From: Mesobacillus jeotgali
GTDB taxonomy: Bacteria; Bacillota; Bacilli; Bacillales; Cytobacillaceae
Direction of reading: 5' to 3'
Assembly (NCBI RefSeq): GCF_014856545.2
Contig: NZ_CP109811.1
Span: 800,001-864,000, forward strand
DNA: 64,000 nucleotides
Part shown: positions 24,642 through 34,642 of the stretch, piece by piece
How positions within the stretch are numbered: position 1 is the first letter of the stretch
How the letters are laid out: each line of letters begins with the position of its first letter
Notes under the pieces: generated by a model
What the model was told of the DNA's origin: nothing
The model's input: the letters and a program-made list of their open reading frames with translations, nothing else
Databases searched by the model: none
Program-made: the position numbers and the translations under genes

Positions 24642-25994
24642 ATGGATGAGGTCCTGATATTAAGCCGGATCCAGTTTGCTGTAACTGTGTTTTATCACTT
24701 TTTATTTGTCCCATTAACAATTGGTTTAGTTATTCTCGTTGCCATCATGGAGACAAAGTATGCGCGCACCCTGGACCAGAACTATAAGCGAATGGCCGAT
24801 TATTGGGGAAAACTGTTCGCTATCAACTTTGTGCTTGGTGTGATTACCGGCATCACGATGGAATTCCAGTTTGGCACGAACTGGTCTGAGTACTCAAAAT
24901 ATATGGGGGATATTTTCGGATCACCACTTGCCATTGAAGCTTTGGTCGCATTTTTTCTTGAATCAACCTTCATGGGGATTTGGCTTTTCGGCAAGGATAA
25001 GTTTTCACCGAAGCTGCGGGCTTTTTCAATCTGGATGGTCGCTCTTGGCACGAATATTTCTGCGCTCTGGATCATTACCGCCAATGGTTTCATGCAAAAT
25101 CCGGTCGGCTATGTCCTGAAGAACGGACGTGTCGAGTTGAACAGCTTCTCGGAGCTCGTCACCAATCCGTATGCCTGGTATATGTTTGTACATACAGTTG
25201 TGAGTGCCTATATTGTCGGGGCGTTCTTCATGATGGCCATCAGTGCCTACCACCTGCTCAGGAAAAACGAAACGGCATTTTATAAAAAGTCATTCAAATA
25301 CGGTCTGGCAATGGCGTTGTTTTCTGCCACTCTGACGCCATTTATCGGCCACCAGTCGGGGGTGTTCGCGGCTAAAATGCAACCGGCAAAAGGAGCGGCT
25401 ATGGAGGCAGTCTGGGAGACGCAAAAGGACATGCCATTCCATCTCATCCAGATTCCCGATCAGGAAAACGAGCGTAATGCATTTGAGGCAATCAGCATAC
25501 CGAAATTGGGCAGCTTCTTCTACACCAACTCCTTTGGTGGGGAAGTCACTGGTTTGAAAGACATTCCCAAGGATGAACGACCGAACGTGGAACTGGTCTT
25601 TTACGCGTTCAGGGTCATGGTCGCTCTCGGAGTCTTTTTCCTTGTTGTTTCCTGGTACGGCTTGTACCTTTATCGGAAAAACAAACTGGAGAACTCACCA
25701 AAATACTTGAAGCTGGTCCTATATTCTGTACTGCTTCCATACCTGGCGATCAATGCCGGCTGGATGGTAGCAGAGGCGGGACGACAGCCATGGGTTGTGT
25801 ACGGATTGATGAAAACATCGGAGGGTGTGTCGCCAATCGCAATGTCTCAGGTGGTATTCTCTTTGGCGGCTCTCGTCATTTTCTATACGGTTCTTCTGAT
25901 AGCAGATGTTTATTTGATCATTAAATACGCGAAAAAAGGTCCGGAATCAGAAGTTAAATATGGCCTTAAAGGAGGCGTGAAGCATGTCTCATGA
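24642..25994 (+). CDS. cydA: Cytochrome bd-type quinol oxidase subunit I
   Basis: 450 residues from the ATG at 24642 behind AGGGAGG. It begins LILSRIQFAVTVFYHFLFVPLT, with the axial His of the high-spin heme. GRQPWVVYGLMKT in the C-terminal part is the CydA signature, and the Q-loop is short, as in Gram-positive enzymes. It oxidises menaquinol and reduces O2 with high affinity in the membrane. It overlaps cydB by 11 bp. No cydCD genes follow here. Confidence 0.96.
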   Translation: MDEVLILSRIQFAVTVFYHFLFVPLTIGLVILVAIMETKYARTLDQNYKRMADYWGKLFAINFVLGVITGITMEFQFGTNWSEYSKYMGDIFGSPLAIEALVAFFLESTFMGIWLFGKDKFSPKLRAFSIWMVALGTNISALWIITANGFMQNPVGYVLKNGRVELNSFSELVTNPYAWYMFVHTVVSAYIVGAFFMMAISAYHLLRKNETAFYKKSFKYGLAMALFSATLTPFIGHQSGVFAAKMQPAKGAAMEAVWETQKDMPFHLIQIPDQENERNAFEAISIPKLGSFFYTNSFGGEVTGLKDIPKDERPNVELVFYAFRVMVALGVFFLVVSWYGLYLYRKNKLENSPKYLKLVLYSVLLPYLAINAGWMVAEAGRQPWVVYGLMKTSEGVSPIAMSQVVFSLAALVIFYTVLLIADVYLIIKYAKKGPESEVKYGLKGGVKHVS

Positions 25995-27012
25995 TACACT
26001 GGCAATCATTTGGTTCGGTTTGTGGGGATTGATTTGGACGGTTTATTTTATCCTCGATGGTTACACGCTTGGTACTGGGATGCTGTTCCCGTTCATTGCT
26101 AAAAACCGCCAGGAGCGTAACCAGCTCCAGGAGGCTGTCGGACCGTTCTGGGGCGGGAATGAGGTCTGGCTGATAACAGCTGGAGGAGCGACATTTGCGG
26201 CCTTCCCGGCTGTCTATGCGGACATGTTCAGCTTTTTGTATACGCCATTGTTCCTGGTGCTGATTGCTTTGTTCATTCGGGCAATCGGACTTGAATTCAT
26301 GCATAAGGACGACAACCCGCTATGGCAGGCAGCGTGCAAATGGGGCTTCTTCACCGGAAGCTTTTTGATCGCTTTCTTATTCGGCGTCACCTTTGCCAAC
26401 CTGTACCGTGGTTTATTGATCGGCGCAAATGGTTATGAAGGGAATTTGTTCAGCCTGTTGAACGGTTACGGCATTTTGGGAGGACTGTTGTTTGTCTCCT
26501 TGTTCCTTCTATCTGGATCTCTATGGATACAGCTTAAGACAGCAGGACAAACTGCGGTCCGGGCTTACAGATTATCCCGGATTTTGGCTGGTGTGGCTCC
26601 AGCGATGCTGTCACTTTTCTTTCTGGCAACAGTGAACAGGACGCCCTTGCTGGATAATTACTCGCAGCAACCGGTCCTCTGGGTTGTGCCGGTAATCGCA
26701 CTGGCTGCGATGCTCGCGGCAGTCTACTTTATTTTTAAAAAGAAAATCGGCTATGCTTTTACCGCTGTCTGCGTGACGATTTTTACCAAAATGGCCTTCG
26801 GCTTCGTCGGGATGTTCCCGAACATGCTGCCATCGAAGATAGACAATGCCTACAGCGTGACACTTTTTGATGCTGCAGGCAGCAAGCTCAACTTGACTAT
26901 CATGTTCGTCGTTGCAGTCATTTTCGTGCCAATTATCATTGCTTACCAGTCATGGAGCTACACACTTTTCAAGGATAAAATCTTAAAGGAAAGTGCAAAA
27001 GGATATCAATAA
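25984..27012 (+). CDS. cydB: Cytochrome bd-type quinol oxidase subunit II
   Basis: 342 residues, eight to nine membrane helices. It contains LDGYTLGTGMLFPFI, FWGGNEVWLITAGGATFAAFP and RAIGLEFMHK, typical CydB signatures. GGAGGCGTGAAGC precedes the ATG inside the end of cydA. It forms the heterodimeric oxidase with CydA. A modest hairpin and then the 52-bp array follow. Confidence 0.96.
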   Translation: MSHDTLAIIWFGLWGLIWTVYFILDGYTLGTGMLFPFIAKNRQERNQLQEAVGPFWGGNEVWLITAGGATFAAFPAVYADMFSFLYTPLFLVLIALFIRAIGLEFMHKDDNPLWQAACKWGFFTGSFLIAFLFGVTFANLYRGLLIGANGYEGNLFSLLNGYGILGGLLFVSLFLLSGSLWIQLKTAGQTAVRAYRLSRILAGVAPAMLSLFFLATVNRTPLLDNYSQQPVLWVVPVIALAAMLAAVYFIFKKKIGYAFTAVCVTIFTKMAFGFVGMFPNMLPSKIDNAYSVTLFDAAGSKLNLTIMFVVAVIFVPIIIAYQSWSYTLFKDKILKESAKGYQ

Positions 27013-27016
27013 GGAA

Positions 27017-27050
27017 AGGCGTCTGGGTGACCAGACGCTTATTAAATTTT
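27017..27050 (+). terminator. Terminator of cydAB
   Basis: GCGTCTGG-GTGA-CCAGACGC with a broken T-rich tail. Confidence 0.6.
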
Positions 27051-27103
27051 GTGGAACGGGTTTCCAGCGGGGAGAGTTTCAAGATGGCTGATAGAAAGTG
27101 GAT

Positions 27104-27455
27104 AATAGACATTTCCGGAGCATCGAGATCTTAAAATGTCTATTGGAAAGGATTTACTAGACATTTCCAGCAAAGAGCTGCCTCAAAATGTCTAATAAAA
27201 GGGGTTTAATGGACATTTCCAGCAAAGAGCAGCAGCAAAATGTCTAATAAAAGGGGATTAATGGACATTTCCAGCAAAGAGCAGCAGCAAAATGTCTAAT
27301 AAAAGGGGTTTAATGGACATTTTCGGCAAGGAGCAGTCTCAAAATGTCTAATAAAAGGGGTTTAATGGACATTTCCAGCAAGGATCAGTCTCAAAATGTC
27401 TAATAAAAGAGATTTAATAGACATTTCTGGCAAGGACAGGCTACGAAATGTCTAT
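27104..27455 (+). repeat. 52-bp tandem array, seven copies, with internal palindromes
   Basis: GACATTT begins at 27108, 27160, 27212, 27264, 27316, 27368 and 27420: exactly 52 bp each. Every unit pairs GACATTT with a downstream AAATGTC, and AATGTCTA with the next TGGACATT, so a chain of alternating hairpins can form. The middle units are nearly identical; the outer ones have decayed. It lies between convergent cydB and the SSS gene. No frame runs through it. Confidence 0.9.
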
Positions 27456-27497
27456 TAACTATTCTCCTCGGGTTTAGTACGAATTCACCTGCATAAA

Positions 27498-27535
27498 TAA
27501 ATGAGACCTACCAGCACAATGATAGGTCTCAAAAT
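27498..27535 (-). terminator. Terminator of the SSS symporter gene
   Basis: GAGACCTA/TAGGTCTC stem, with ATTTATTT after it on the minus strand. Confidence 0.7.
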
Positions 27536-27539
27536 ACAA

Positions 27540-29354
27540 TCAATATTCTGTTATGGTTGGTTTAAGTTTGGGTCTATCCAAGTTTTTTTCCTTGTGTGCT
27601 TTAACAGGATTTTCTGTCAAGAGATAACCAGCATAAGCTTTGTTCCACTTTTTGATTGCCAGATAAGATAGTAAGGCTGTTATCCCAAGTATACCTGCGA
27701 TGATTGGCCAAAATGCTGAAGAAACATAACCCCCATCGTAGGCTAATCCAATTGGCGAGAAGACGATATACAAGATCGCTACAAGCGCTAGCAGGACAAC
27801 AGATACAGGCAAGGAGTATTTCCATGGTACCATGTCGACTGCTGCCTCGGAGCGGAACGTATATGGCTTTGCTGTTGGTTTCCACAATCCGATAGCGATC
27901 ATGATTGCCACTTCAACGACAAACAAGATTGCGTAAATGTGGATAAAATGAATTGGTATAGCAAAATCGAACAGATGCTGCGTACCCCAAACGAGCATAT
28001 AGTAAGTGATCACGTGGAAGATGATCACGACTTTGGCTGCAAGCGCGGGTACTCGTTTTGTGAAAATCCCGACGAGCAGGATGACGATGATTGGAATATT
28101 GAAAAAGCCTGTGAACCTTCTGATCAAATCCCATAATCCTTCTGGTGCGTTCATCAGCAGCGGGGCGATACATAAAGATACGACAGCCAACAGTGTCCCA
28201 GCAATTTTACTTATCGAGATTAATTTACGGTCATCTGCTTCAGGGTTGAAACGTGCTTTATAAATATCAAGCGCAAACATCGTTGCTGCACTGTTTAATA
28301 ATGAGTTGAATGAACTTAATACTGCGCCAAGCAGGACAGCCAGGAAGAAGCCGGACATCCAGGTTGGCAATACATCGGAAATCAACGCGGGATAAGCCAG
28401 GTCAACTGACTTCAGCCCATCTCCGTACATATGGAAGGCAATGACGCCGGGAATCATCATCGTCAGCGGCACTAGCAGTTTGTAGAATCCGGAAATCAAA
28501 ACGCCTTTTTGGCCTTCTGCCAGGTTTTTCGCCCCAAGTGTACGCTGGATGACATATTGGTTTGAAGCCCAGTAGAATAAGTTAGCAAAAATCATTCCGG
28601 TAAAAATGGTGCCGAATGGAACGGAATCTTGCTTTGTTCCAATCGAGTTCATTTTTTCTGGGTTCGTAGTAGCGATTTGCTTCATCCCATCCCCGAAGTT
28701 TCCATCGCCAAGTGCAATCAGGCCTAGTATTGGGACAAGAAGGCCAATGATGATCAAGCCAATCCCATTCAATGTATCCGAAATCGCAACAGCCTTCAGT
28801 CCGCCAAAAATCGCATAGATGGCCCCGATGATCCCGATGATCCAGATGACAATCCAGACAGAGGCTTCATACGAGATGCCGAACAGCTCTGGAAAGTTGA
28901 AAAGCTGCAATACGGCAAGTGCACCTGAATAGAGCATCGAAGGAGCGGTAACAAGAATGTATCCAAGCATGAATAGAAGAACGGTATACTGTCTGACACC
29001 TTCATCATATCGCTTGCTCAGAAACTCAGGCAGTGTTGTGAAATTGCCGTGAAGATACTTTGGCAGCAAATAGATGGCCATGATGATGATGGCAAAAGCA
29101 GCTGTCACTTCCCAAGCCATGTTGGAAAGATTGGTACGGTAGGCTTGTCCATTCAGTCCTACCAACTGTTCTGCGGAAAGGTTGGTGAGCAGGAGAGAGC
29201 CTGCAATAAAGCCGCCGGTCAACCCGCGTCCGGCTAGAAAATATCCAGCTGAATCGCTGACTTCTCCTTTTGTCTTTACATACGAATACCATGCGACCAG
29301 CCCCATGAAAAAAGCGGCAGAAATCAGAGTAAATCCAATACCCCCAAAAATCAT
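27540..29354 (-). CDS. Sodium/solute symporter (SSS/SLC5 family)
   Basis: 604 residues with about 14 membrane helices. SAGYFLAGRGLTGGFIAGSLL and LSAEQLVGLNGQAYR in the first helices match the sugar-type SSS transporters (vSGLT-like). SSFNSLLNSAATMFALDIYK in TM8 carries the sodium-site serines. It imports a solute with Na+; sugar or related compounds are most likely but not proven. The start ATG at 29354 is preceded by AAGGGGTGTCGAC. Monocistronic. Confidence 0.88.
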   Translation of the reverse strand: MIFGGIGFTLISAAFFMGLVAWYSYVKTKGEVSDSAGYFLAGRGLTGGFIAGSLLLTNLSAEQLVGLNGQAYRTNLSNMAWEVTAAFAIIIMAIYLLPKYLHGNFTTLPEFLSKRYDEGVRQYTVLLFMLGYILVTAPSMLYSGALAVLQLFNFPELFGISYEASVWIVIWIIGIIGAIYAIFGGLKAVAISDTLNGIGLIIIGLLVPILGLIALGDGNFGDGMKQIATTNPEKMNSIGTKQDSVPFGTIFTGMIFANLFYWASNQYVIQRTLGAKNLAEGQKGVLISGFYKLLVPLTMMIPGVIAFHMYGDGLKSVDLAYPALISDVLPTWMSGFFLAVLLGAVLSSFNSLLNSAATMFALDIYKARFNPEADDRKLISISKIAGTLLAVVSLCIAPLLMNAPEGLWDLIRRFTGFFNIPIIVILLVGIFTKRVPALAAKVVIIFHVITYYMLVWGTQHLFDFAIPIHFIHIYAILFVVEVAIMIAIGLWKPTAKPYTFRSEAAVDMVPWKYSLPVSVVLLALVAILYIVFSPIGLAYDGGYVSSAFWPIIAGILGITALLSYLAIKKWNKAYAGYLLTENPVKAHKEKNLDRPKLKPTITEY

Positions 29355-29529
29355 CTTGTCGACACCCCTTGATGTGTAATTATTTTACATACTAAATAAC
29401 CTGCTTGCTAACTCTTTAAACCTTTAGTGTGTTAAAATAATATTTTCATATATTTAAATTAGAAATAATTGGATGAAAGTAATATACTAATAGTAGAAAT
29501 GATGAATTTAATGGACGGGAGTGGTTCAG

Positions 29530-29904
29530 ATGGATTTTTCCATGGTGGTGTCGGAGGATCGAATCAAGCGTGCATATAAGGACGGAGAGTTTGAAAACTT
29601 GCCTGGCTACGGGAAGCCTTTGAATTTGGAAGATATGTCAGCCGTGCCAGAGGACCTGAGAATGGCCTACAAGATGCTGAAAAATGCCGGTTTTTCTCCA
29701 GAAGAACAGAGGCTCAGGCAAGAAGTGATGTCCATCGAGGACCTGATCCGCACATGTGAAAATCCAGAAGAAAAAGACCGGCTGAACCAGGAGCTTAGTC
29801 AGAAGCTTCTAAGGTACAATAAAATCATGTCCAGCAGGGGAGCTAAAACAAACTCCTCTCTATTTAAAAATTACGAGCGAAAGATTGAAAAGAAGCTGTT
29901 ATAA
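29530..29904 (+). CDS. DUF1992 / DnaJ-homologue C28-like protein
   Basis: 124 residues from the ATG at 29530 (GGGAGTGG upstream; a GTG at 29521 is inside the ribosome site). It contains EDRIKRAYKDGEFENLPGYG and KPLNLED, the DUF1992 signature, then a helical tail with EDLIRTCENPEEK. No J domain is present. Function unknown. Confidence 0.85.
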   Translation: MDFSMVVSEDRIKRAYKDGEFENLPGYGKPLNLEDMSAVPEDLRMAYKMLKNAGFSPEEQRLRQEVMSIEDLIRTCENPEEKDRLNQELSQKLLRYNKIMSSRGAKTNSSLFKNYERKIEKKLL

Positions 29905-29907
29905 AAT

Positions 29908-29945
29908 AAAGGGCCAGGCGGAGAAAACTCCAGCCTGGCCCTTCT
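29908..29945. terminator. Bidirectional terminator, DUF1992 / chemoreceptor
   Basis: AAGGGCCAGGC...GCCTGGCCCTT with an inner GAG/CTC stem. Confidence 0.85.
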
Positions 29946-29979
29946 GTTATTAAGATGTATCAATCAACCACGGATTTGC

Positions 29980-31461
29980 TTACGCTCCGAGCGTTTTGAT
30001 TTTTTCAGCAGCGGCTGCTGTTTGGCTGACATAAGCTGCGATTGTCTGATTATCGTCGTTCAATGTTTCAATTGTTGCGTTCATTTCTTCCAGGCCTGCT
30101 GTTGCCTGCTCGATGATGGCCGCCAGCTCACGTGTTGAGGCTTCAACATCGCCTGTCTGATTTTTTACATCACTGACAGTCAATTCGAATTGGCTGAATT
30201 GGTTCGTCAATTCACGAAGGGTGCTGCCGACTTCTGTGAAGAAACCGGAAACCTCTCCGACTGCGGAACGGCTCTCTGCCAGCTTTTCACTGCTGTCGTT
30301 CATTTTTTCCAGAGCGGCTGAGTTTGTTTCATTAACAGAGGTAAGGTTCTCGGTAATCTGGATAGCTGTTTCTTTCGTCATTTCCGCCAGCTTGCGTATT
30401 TCATTTGCTACAACCGAAAAGCCTTTGCCAGCTTCACCGGCGCGTGCAGCTTCAATTGAGGCATTGAGCGCTAGCAGATTCGTTTGCTCTGTGATGTTGC
30501 GGATGTTGACGATGAAGCCGTTCGTTTCTTCGATCTTCTTCGTGAGCATGGAGAATGTCTGGCTGAGTTCGGAGATTGAAGCAGCCAGCTCTTTCATGTC
30601 GCCTTGGAGCTCGGTGAGTTTCACGGAGCCGCTCTCGGAAGCTTTTGCAGCCTGCAAAGTATTGTCAGAGAGCAGGACGGACATATCGGACATTTCATCC
30701 ATTCTTTGCTTTGTCATTTCTGCATTTTCGGAAATTTGGTTGATCTGTTCCGTCTGAACCTGGCTTCCGGCAGAAATTTCATTTACAGCGATTTTCATTT
30801 CTGTTTGCGAAGACAGATGGGTCTGGATTTGTTCATTAATCTTACCAAGACTTTCAGTAACGACAAGAAGTTCACCATGGAGCAAAGCGCTGTGCTGTTC
30901 TTTACGGACCTTTTCGGTTTCTGAATCCGCAAGGAAGGTCTCCAGCGATTTAAAGGCATTCCTGTTCAAGCGGATCAAGACGAACAGCACGACGCCGATC
31001 AGAATATAACAAAGCAAGATTGCCGTGAAGGTGCTGCTTAAAAAATCCTGGTTTTCTGTAGCGAGCATGGTATTCATTACAACTGCAACAAGGCCGAGGC
31101 TGAATCCGGTAACAAAGATTTTTATATCGAAATGGATGGCTGAAAAGACCGCCAGGAACAGCAGGACGAGCAAAAATGCACCGTTGCCTCCAAACATTCC
31201 GATATAAAAGAAGTGATGGATGAAGATAGCTGCAAAAGCGGCATAAGGGAACAAGGACTCCTTCTTAAGCCATAGCTGGAATATCAGGAAAAACAAGACG
31301 AAAAATGCTAATTCACTTACATAAACCGCTGTTTTTAAAAATATTTCTTTTTCGATGATGGTGTATGCTGCGGTCGCAATCAAGGATACCGAATAGGTAC
31401 TGAGCATCAAGACGTTTTTCTTTTTCGTATCCTGCCTGCGGAGAGTTTGAATAGCCTCCAC
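29980..31461 (-). CDS. Methyl-accepting chemotaxis protein, membrane-sensor type
   Basis: 493 residues from a GTG start at 31461 behind AAGGAGGC. Six close membrane helices (about residues 18-165) replace the usual periplasmic sensor, so the stimulus is probably sensed in or through the membrane. No HAMP domain is evident. A long cytoplasmic coiled coil has the hairpin tip [20 protein letters not shown], the CheA/CheW contact. A SigD-type promoter lies upstream. It is divergent from motAB. Confidence 0.92.
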   Translation of the reverse strand: MEAIQTLRRQDTKKKNVLMLSTYSVSLIATAAYTIIEKEIFLKTAVYVSELAFFVLFFLIFQLWLKKESLFPYAAFAAIFIHHFFYIGMFGGNGAFLLVLLFLAVFSAIHFDIKIFVTGFSLGLVAVVMNTMLATENQDFLSSTFTAILLCYILIGVVLFVLIRLNRNAFKSLETFLADSETEKVRKEQHSALLHGELLVVTESLGKINEQIQTHLSSQTEMKIAVNEISAGSQVQTEQINQISENAEMTKQRMDEMSDMSVLLSDNTLQAAKASESGSVKLTELQGDMKELAASISELSQTFSMLTKKIEETNGFIVNIRNITEQTNLLALNASIEAARAGEAGKGFSVVANEIRKLAEMTKETAIQITENLTSVNETNSAALEKMNDSSEKLAESRSAVGEVSGFFTEVGSTLRELTNQFSQFELTVSDVKNQTGDVEASTRELAAIIEQATAGLEEMNATIETLNDDNQTIAAYVSQTAAAAEKIKTLGA

Positions 31462-31501
31462 GTAAAAGCCTCCTTAGATGTTCTTAGTTCTTTCTTATAC
31501 T

Positions 31502-31529
31502 ATATCGGCATAAGAAATCTGAATCTTTA
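31502..31529 (-). promoter_or_regulatory. SigD-type promoter of the chemoreceptor gene
   Basis: On the minus strand TAAA, 16 bases, then GCCGATAT: the flagellar sigma-D consensus, about 40 bp before the start codon. Confidence 0.8.
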
Positions 31530-31658
31530 TTGTTCATGAAAATTTATTTTTACCGGCCATCGCTTAAGATTTTTAAAAATATGTCGAAATAAAAAGAGAT
31601 ATTATGAAGTTAAAATCTAAAGACACAAATAGAAGTAAAGCAGACAGGGGAGTCGTAC

Positions 31659-32453
31659 ATGGATAAGTCGTCGATCATTGGTGTCATATTAGCGATCATT
31701 GCGGTAGGAGTCGGGATGGTGTTTAAAGGCGTAAGTGTGAGCGCGCTTGCCAATCCAGCAGCGATCTTAATTATAATAGTGGGTACTGTCGCAGCGGTGA
31801 CAATTGCTTTTCCTGCAAAAGAGTTGAAGAAAGTGCCCAAGCTTTTCAAGATCTTATTCAAGGAACAGGAAAGTGCCGACTTACCATCCTTGATTCGTTT
31901 ATTTTCTGAATGGGCTCAGCTGGCACGGAAAGAAGGTTTGCTTGCACTAGAAGCGAAAACAAGTGAAATTGATGATGAATTTCTCAAGAATGGACTTTCG
32001 CTTGCGGTAGACGGCCAGAGCGCTGATTATATCAGGGACGTATTAACAGAAGAAGTGGAAGCGATGGAGGAACGCCACCTTTCAGGAGCGGCTATTTTTA
32101 CCCAGGCTGGCACATATGCCCCGACACTGGGTGTTCTTGGTGCGGTAGTTGGTTTGATTGCAGCGCTGAGTCATATGGACAATACAGATGAGTTAGGTAA
32201 AGCGATCAGTGCAGCTTTCGTTGCAACATTATTGGGGATTTTCACTGGTTATGTTTTATGGCATCCATTTGCCAATAAATTGAAGAGAAAATCAAAGCAA
32301 GAAGCACAAGTAAAATACATGATGATAGAGGGAATCCTCTCAATCCTTGAAGGGGAAGCACCAAGAGTGATTGAACAAAAACTTGCTTCTTATTTGCCAG
32401 CAGGCGAACGGAAACTGATCCTTGAGGAAAGCGGCGTGGCGAAGGATGAGTAG
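31659..32453 (+). CDS. motA: Flagellar motor stator protein MotA
   Basis: 264 residues with four membrane helices. The large cytoplasmic loop (about 55-150) carries the charged segment that contacts FliG. TM3-4 contain AGTYAPTLGVLGAVVGLIAAL, with the conserved prolines and glycines. It forms the proton stator with MotB. The start ATG at 31659 follows CAGGGGAG. It overlaps motB by 8 bp. Confidence 0.96.
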   Translation: MDKSSIIGVILAIIAVGVGMVFKGVSVSALANPAAILIIIVGTVAAVTIAFPAKELKKVPKLFKILFKEQESADLPSLIRLFSEWAQLARKEGLLALEAKTSEIDDEFLKNGLSLAVDGQSADYIRDVLTEEVEAMEERHLSGAAIFTQAGTYAPTLGVLGAVVGLIAALSHMDNTDELGKAISAAFVATLLGIFTGYVLWHPFANKLKRKSKQEAQVKYMMIEGILSILEGEAPRVIEQKLASYLPAGERKLILEESGVAKDE

Positions 32454-33213
32454 GAAAAGGAAGAAGAAACATCACGAAGAGCATATGGACGAGTCCTGGC
32501 TGATTCCGTATGCGGATTTGCTCACCCTCCTTCTGGCACTATTCATCGTTTTGTTTGCGATGAGCTCGGTTGATGCCGTCAAATTCCAGCAGCTATCAAA
32601 GGCATTCAACGATGTATTCGCCGGGGGGACAGGGGTATTCGAGTTCCAGAGTCCGATGCCTGAAGGTCAGATGGAATCGCCGGACGTGCGCAAGGAAGAT
32701 GTCGAAAAGAATGATCAGGATGAAATCGCCAAGGATCAAATGGAGCTTCTGGCCATCCAGCAGAAGGTCAACTCTTATATAAAAGAGAAAAGGCTGACAG
32801 ATAAATTGGATACGAAGCTGACAGATGAGGGACTGCTGCTGACGATCCGTGACAATGTCCTGTTTGAATCGGGACGGGCAGAGGTCCGTACTACCGACAT
32901 AAATATCGCCAACGAAATCGCGGACTTGCTGGTCATGGAGCCTCCGCGCAATATCATTATCAGTGGTCACACGGATAATGTACCAATCAGGACAGCCAGA
33001 TATGAATCGAACTGGGAACTCAGCGTCATGCGTGCTGTCGAATTCATGAAGATCATTTTGAAAAATGAACAGCTTGACCCACGCTGGTTCAGCGCCAAGG
33101 GTTTCGGTGAGTTCCAGCCAGTCGCCACGAATGATACTGTCGAAGGCAAAGCAAGGAACAGACGGGTAGAAATTTTAATCCTTCCGCGGACTAGCAATAA
33201 TCCGGGACAATAA
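32446..33213 (+). CDS. motB: Flagellar motor stator protein MotB
   Basis: 255 residues from the ATG at 32446. A basic N-terminus, then one membrane helix starting SWLIPYADLLTLLLALF with the proton-carrying Asp (in YADL), a plug/linker, and an OmpA-like peptidoglycan-binding domain (NIIISGHTDNVPIR, VMRAVEFM, GKARNRRVEI). It closely follows B. subtilis MotB in sequence, which favours H+ over Na+ coupling. It is translationally coupled to motA. Confidence 0.96.
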   Translation: MSRKRKKKHHEEHMDESWLIPYADLLTLLLALFIVLFAMSSVDAVKFQQLSKAFNDVFAGGTGVFEFQSPMPEGQMESPDVRKEDVEKNDQDEIAKDQMELLAIQQKVNSYIKEKRLTDKLDTKLTDEGLLLTIRDNVLFESGRAEVRTTDINIANEIADLLVMEPPRNIIISGHTDNVPIRTARYESNWELSVMRAVEFMKIILKNEQLDPRWFSAKGFGEFQPVATNDTVEGKARNRRVEILILPRTSNNPGQ

Positions 33214-33220
33214 GACGAAC

Positions 33221-33258
33221 AACCGCTGCCATGTTACTTGGCGGCGGTTTTTATTTTT
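33221..33258 (+). terminator. Terminator of motAB
   Basis: AACCGCTGCC/GGCGGCGGTT stem, then TTTATTTTT. Confidence 0.8.
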
Positions 33259-33327
33259 CAAAAGGTATTTTCATAAATTTGGATATTTGCTATGATTTAG
33301 GAATCCAAATTTACGAGGTAAAAAGAG

Positions 33328-34545
33328 ATGAATAAACTTAATAACTATTACCGGCAATTCCACCCGATTGTCTGGGTGCTGCTGAGCGGGACTGTTCTCG
33401 CAAGAGGTTCAGCGTTTGCTACACTGCCGTTCCTTGCTATCTACCTTTCAAGGAATCTTGATTTGCACCCTGTTTTGATCGGGATCACGATTGGTATCAG
33501 TCCGTTATCAGGTGTAATTGGCGGCTTTCTGGGCGGCCAATTATCAGACAGATACGGCCGCAAGCCAGTCATGATAGGTTCCTTGTTTTCAATGTCGCTA
33601 GTCTATTTTGGCTTCATGGTTGCTGATACACCAGGCTGGTTCATTATCCTTAATGCATTGAATGGTTTGAGCGGGTCATTTTTCGAACCAACGAGCCAGG
33701 CGCTGATTGCCGATTTGACGGAAAAGAGCAAGCGAATGAGAGCCTTCTCTCTAAGGTATACAGCGATCAATATCGGAGCATCGGTCGGTCCGCTGCTCGG
33801 TGCCTATCTTGCAGTGGTTTCAGCTAAATCAGCTTTCATGGTGACAGGGATCATGTATTTCATCTATGTACTGATTCTGGCGCTGATGATGAAAAAATAC
33901 CAGCTGGGAAATCCGGCAGGTGAAATGGCCTCTAAAGTCACGATTGCCAGCTCCCTGAAGATCATTAGCAAAGATAAGGCGTTAAGGTATTTAATATTAG
34001 GAACCATCATCATTAACTTTGGATACTCCCAGATGGAATCGAATGTTCCTCAATATCTTGAGTCTTCGATTGCGAACGGAGTATTCGTTTATTCCGTGAT
34101 GTTGTCCATCAATGCAATTATGGTCGTGTTGCTGCAGATGCCGATCAGCCACTTTGCAGAAAAATTCAAGACGATGCAGGTGATGATGGCAGGAGCAGTC
34201 TTCCTGTCGGCGGGCATGCTGGCATTCGGGTTTGTAACGGGTTGGTATACTGGCATACTGGCAATCGTCTTCATCACAATAGGGGAAATCTTGATCTTCC
34301 CCTCTAGCAGCTATCTTGTCGACCAGCTCGCAACAGATGAACTTCGGGGAACCTATTTCGGGGCAGCTCAGTTCCGGAGAATCGGCCATTTTCTCGGTCC
34401 GATTGCGGGAGGATATTTATTGAATGAAGCAGGAGGAACTGTTTTATTCTCGTTCATCGCCCTTGCAGTACTCGGTAGTATCATCTTTTTCAATCAGGGG
34501 AACAAGATATTTGTGAAAACAGCTGCAACAGTCGTTAAAGGATGA
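33328..34545 (+). CDS. MFS transporter
   Basis: 405 residues, twelve membrane helices. The loop 2-3 motif reads GGQLSDRYGRKPVM, a textbook MFS motif A, and LRYTAINIGASVGPLLGA in TM5 is the drug:H+ antiporter-type motif C region. It is probably a proton-driven exporter; the substrate is unknown. GAGGTAAAAAGAG is upstream of the ATG. Monocistronic with a strong terminator. Confidence 0.86.
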   Translation: MNKLNNYYRQFHPIVWVLLSGTVLARGSAFATLPFLAIYLSRNLDLHPVLIGITIGISPLSGVIGGFLGGQLSDRYGRKPVMIGSLFSMSLVYFGFMVADTPGWFIILNALNGLSGSFFEPTSQALIADLTEKSKRMRAFSLRYTAINIGASVGPLLGAYLAVVSAKSAFMVTGIMYFIYVLILALMMKKYQLGNPAGEMASKVTIASSLKIISKDKALRYLILGTIIINFGYSQMESNVPQYLESSIANGVFVYSVMLSINAIMVVLLQMPISHFAEKFKTMQVMMAGAVFLSAGMLAFGFVTGWYTGILAIVFITIGEILIFPSSSYLVDQLATDELRGTYFGAAQFRRIGHFLGPIAGGYLLNEAGGTVLFSFIALAVLGSIIFFNQGNKIFVKTAATVVKG

Positions 34546-34547
34546 TA

Positions 34548-34586
34548 AAAAAGCAAGATTCCTTGTGGAATCTTGCCTTTTTTTTG
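34548..34586 (+). terminator. Terminator of the MFS gene
   Basis: GCAAGATTCC/GGAATCTTGC stem with an eight-base T-run. Confidence 0.9.
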
Positions 34587-34642
34587 CAGTCTCGCTGTAT
34601 ATCAGGCATTAGTGCCTCGAAAAGTTAGGTTGAAAGGGCAGT

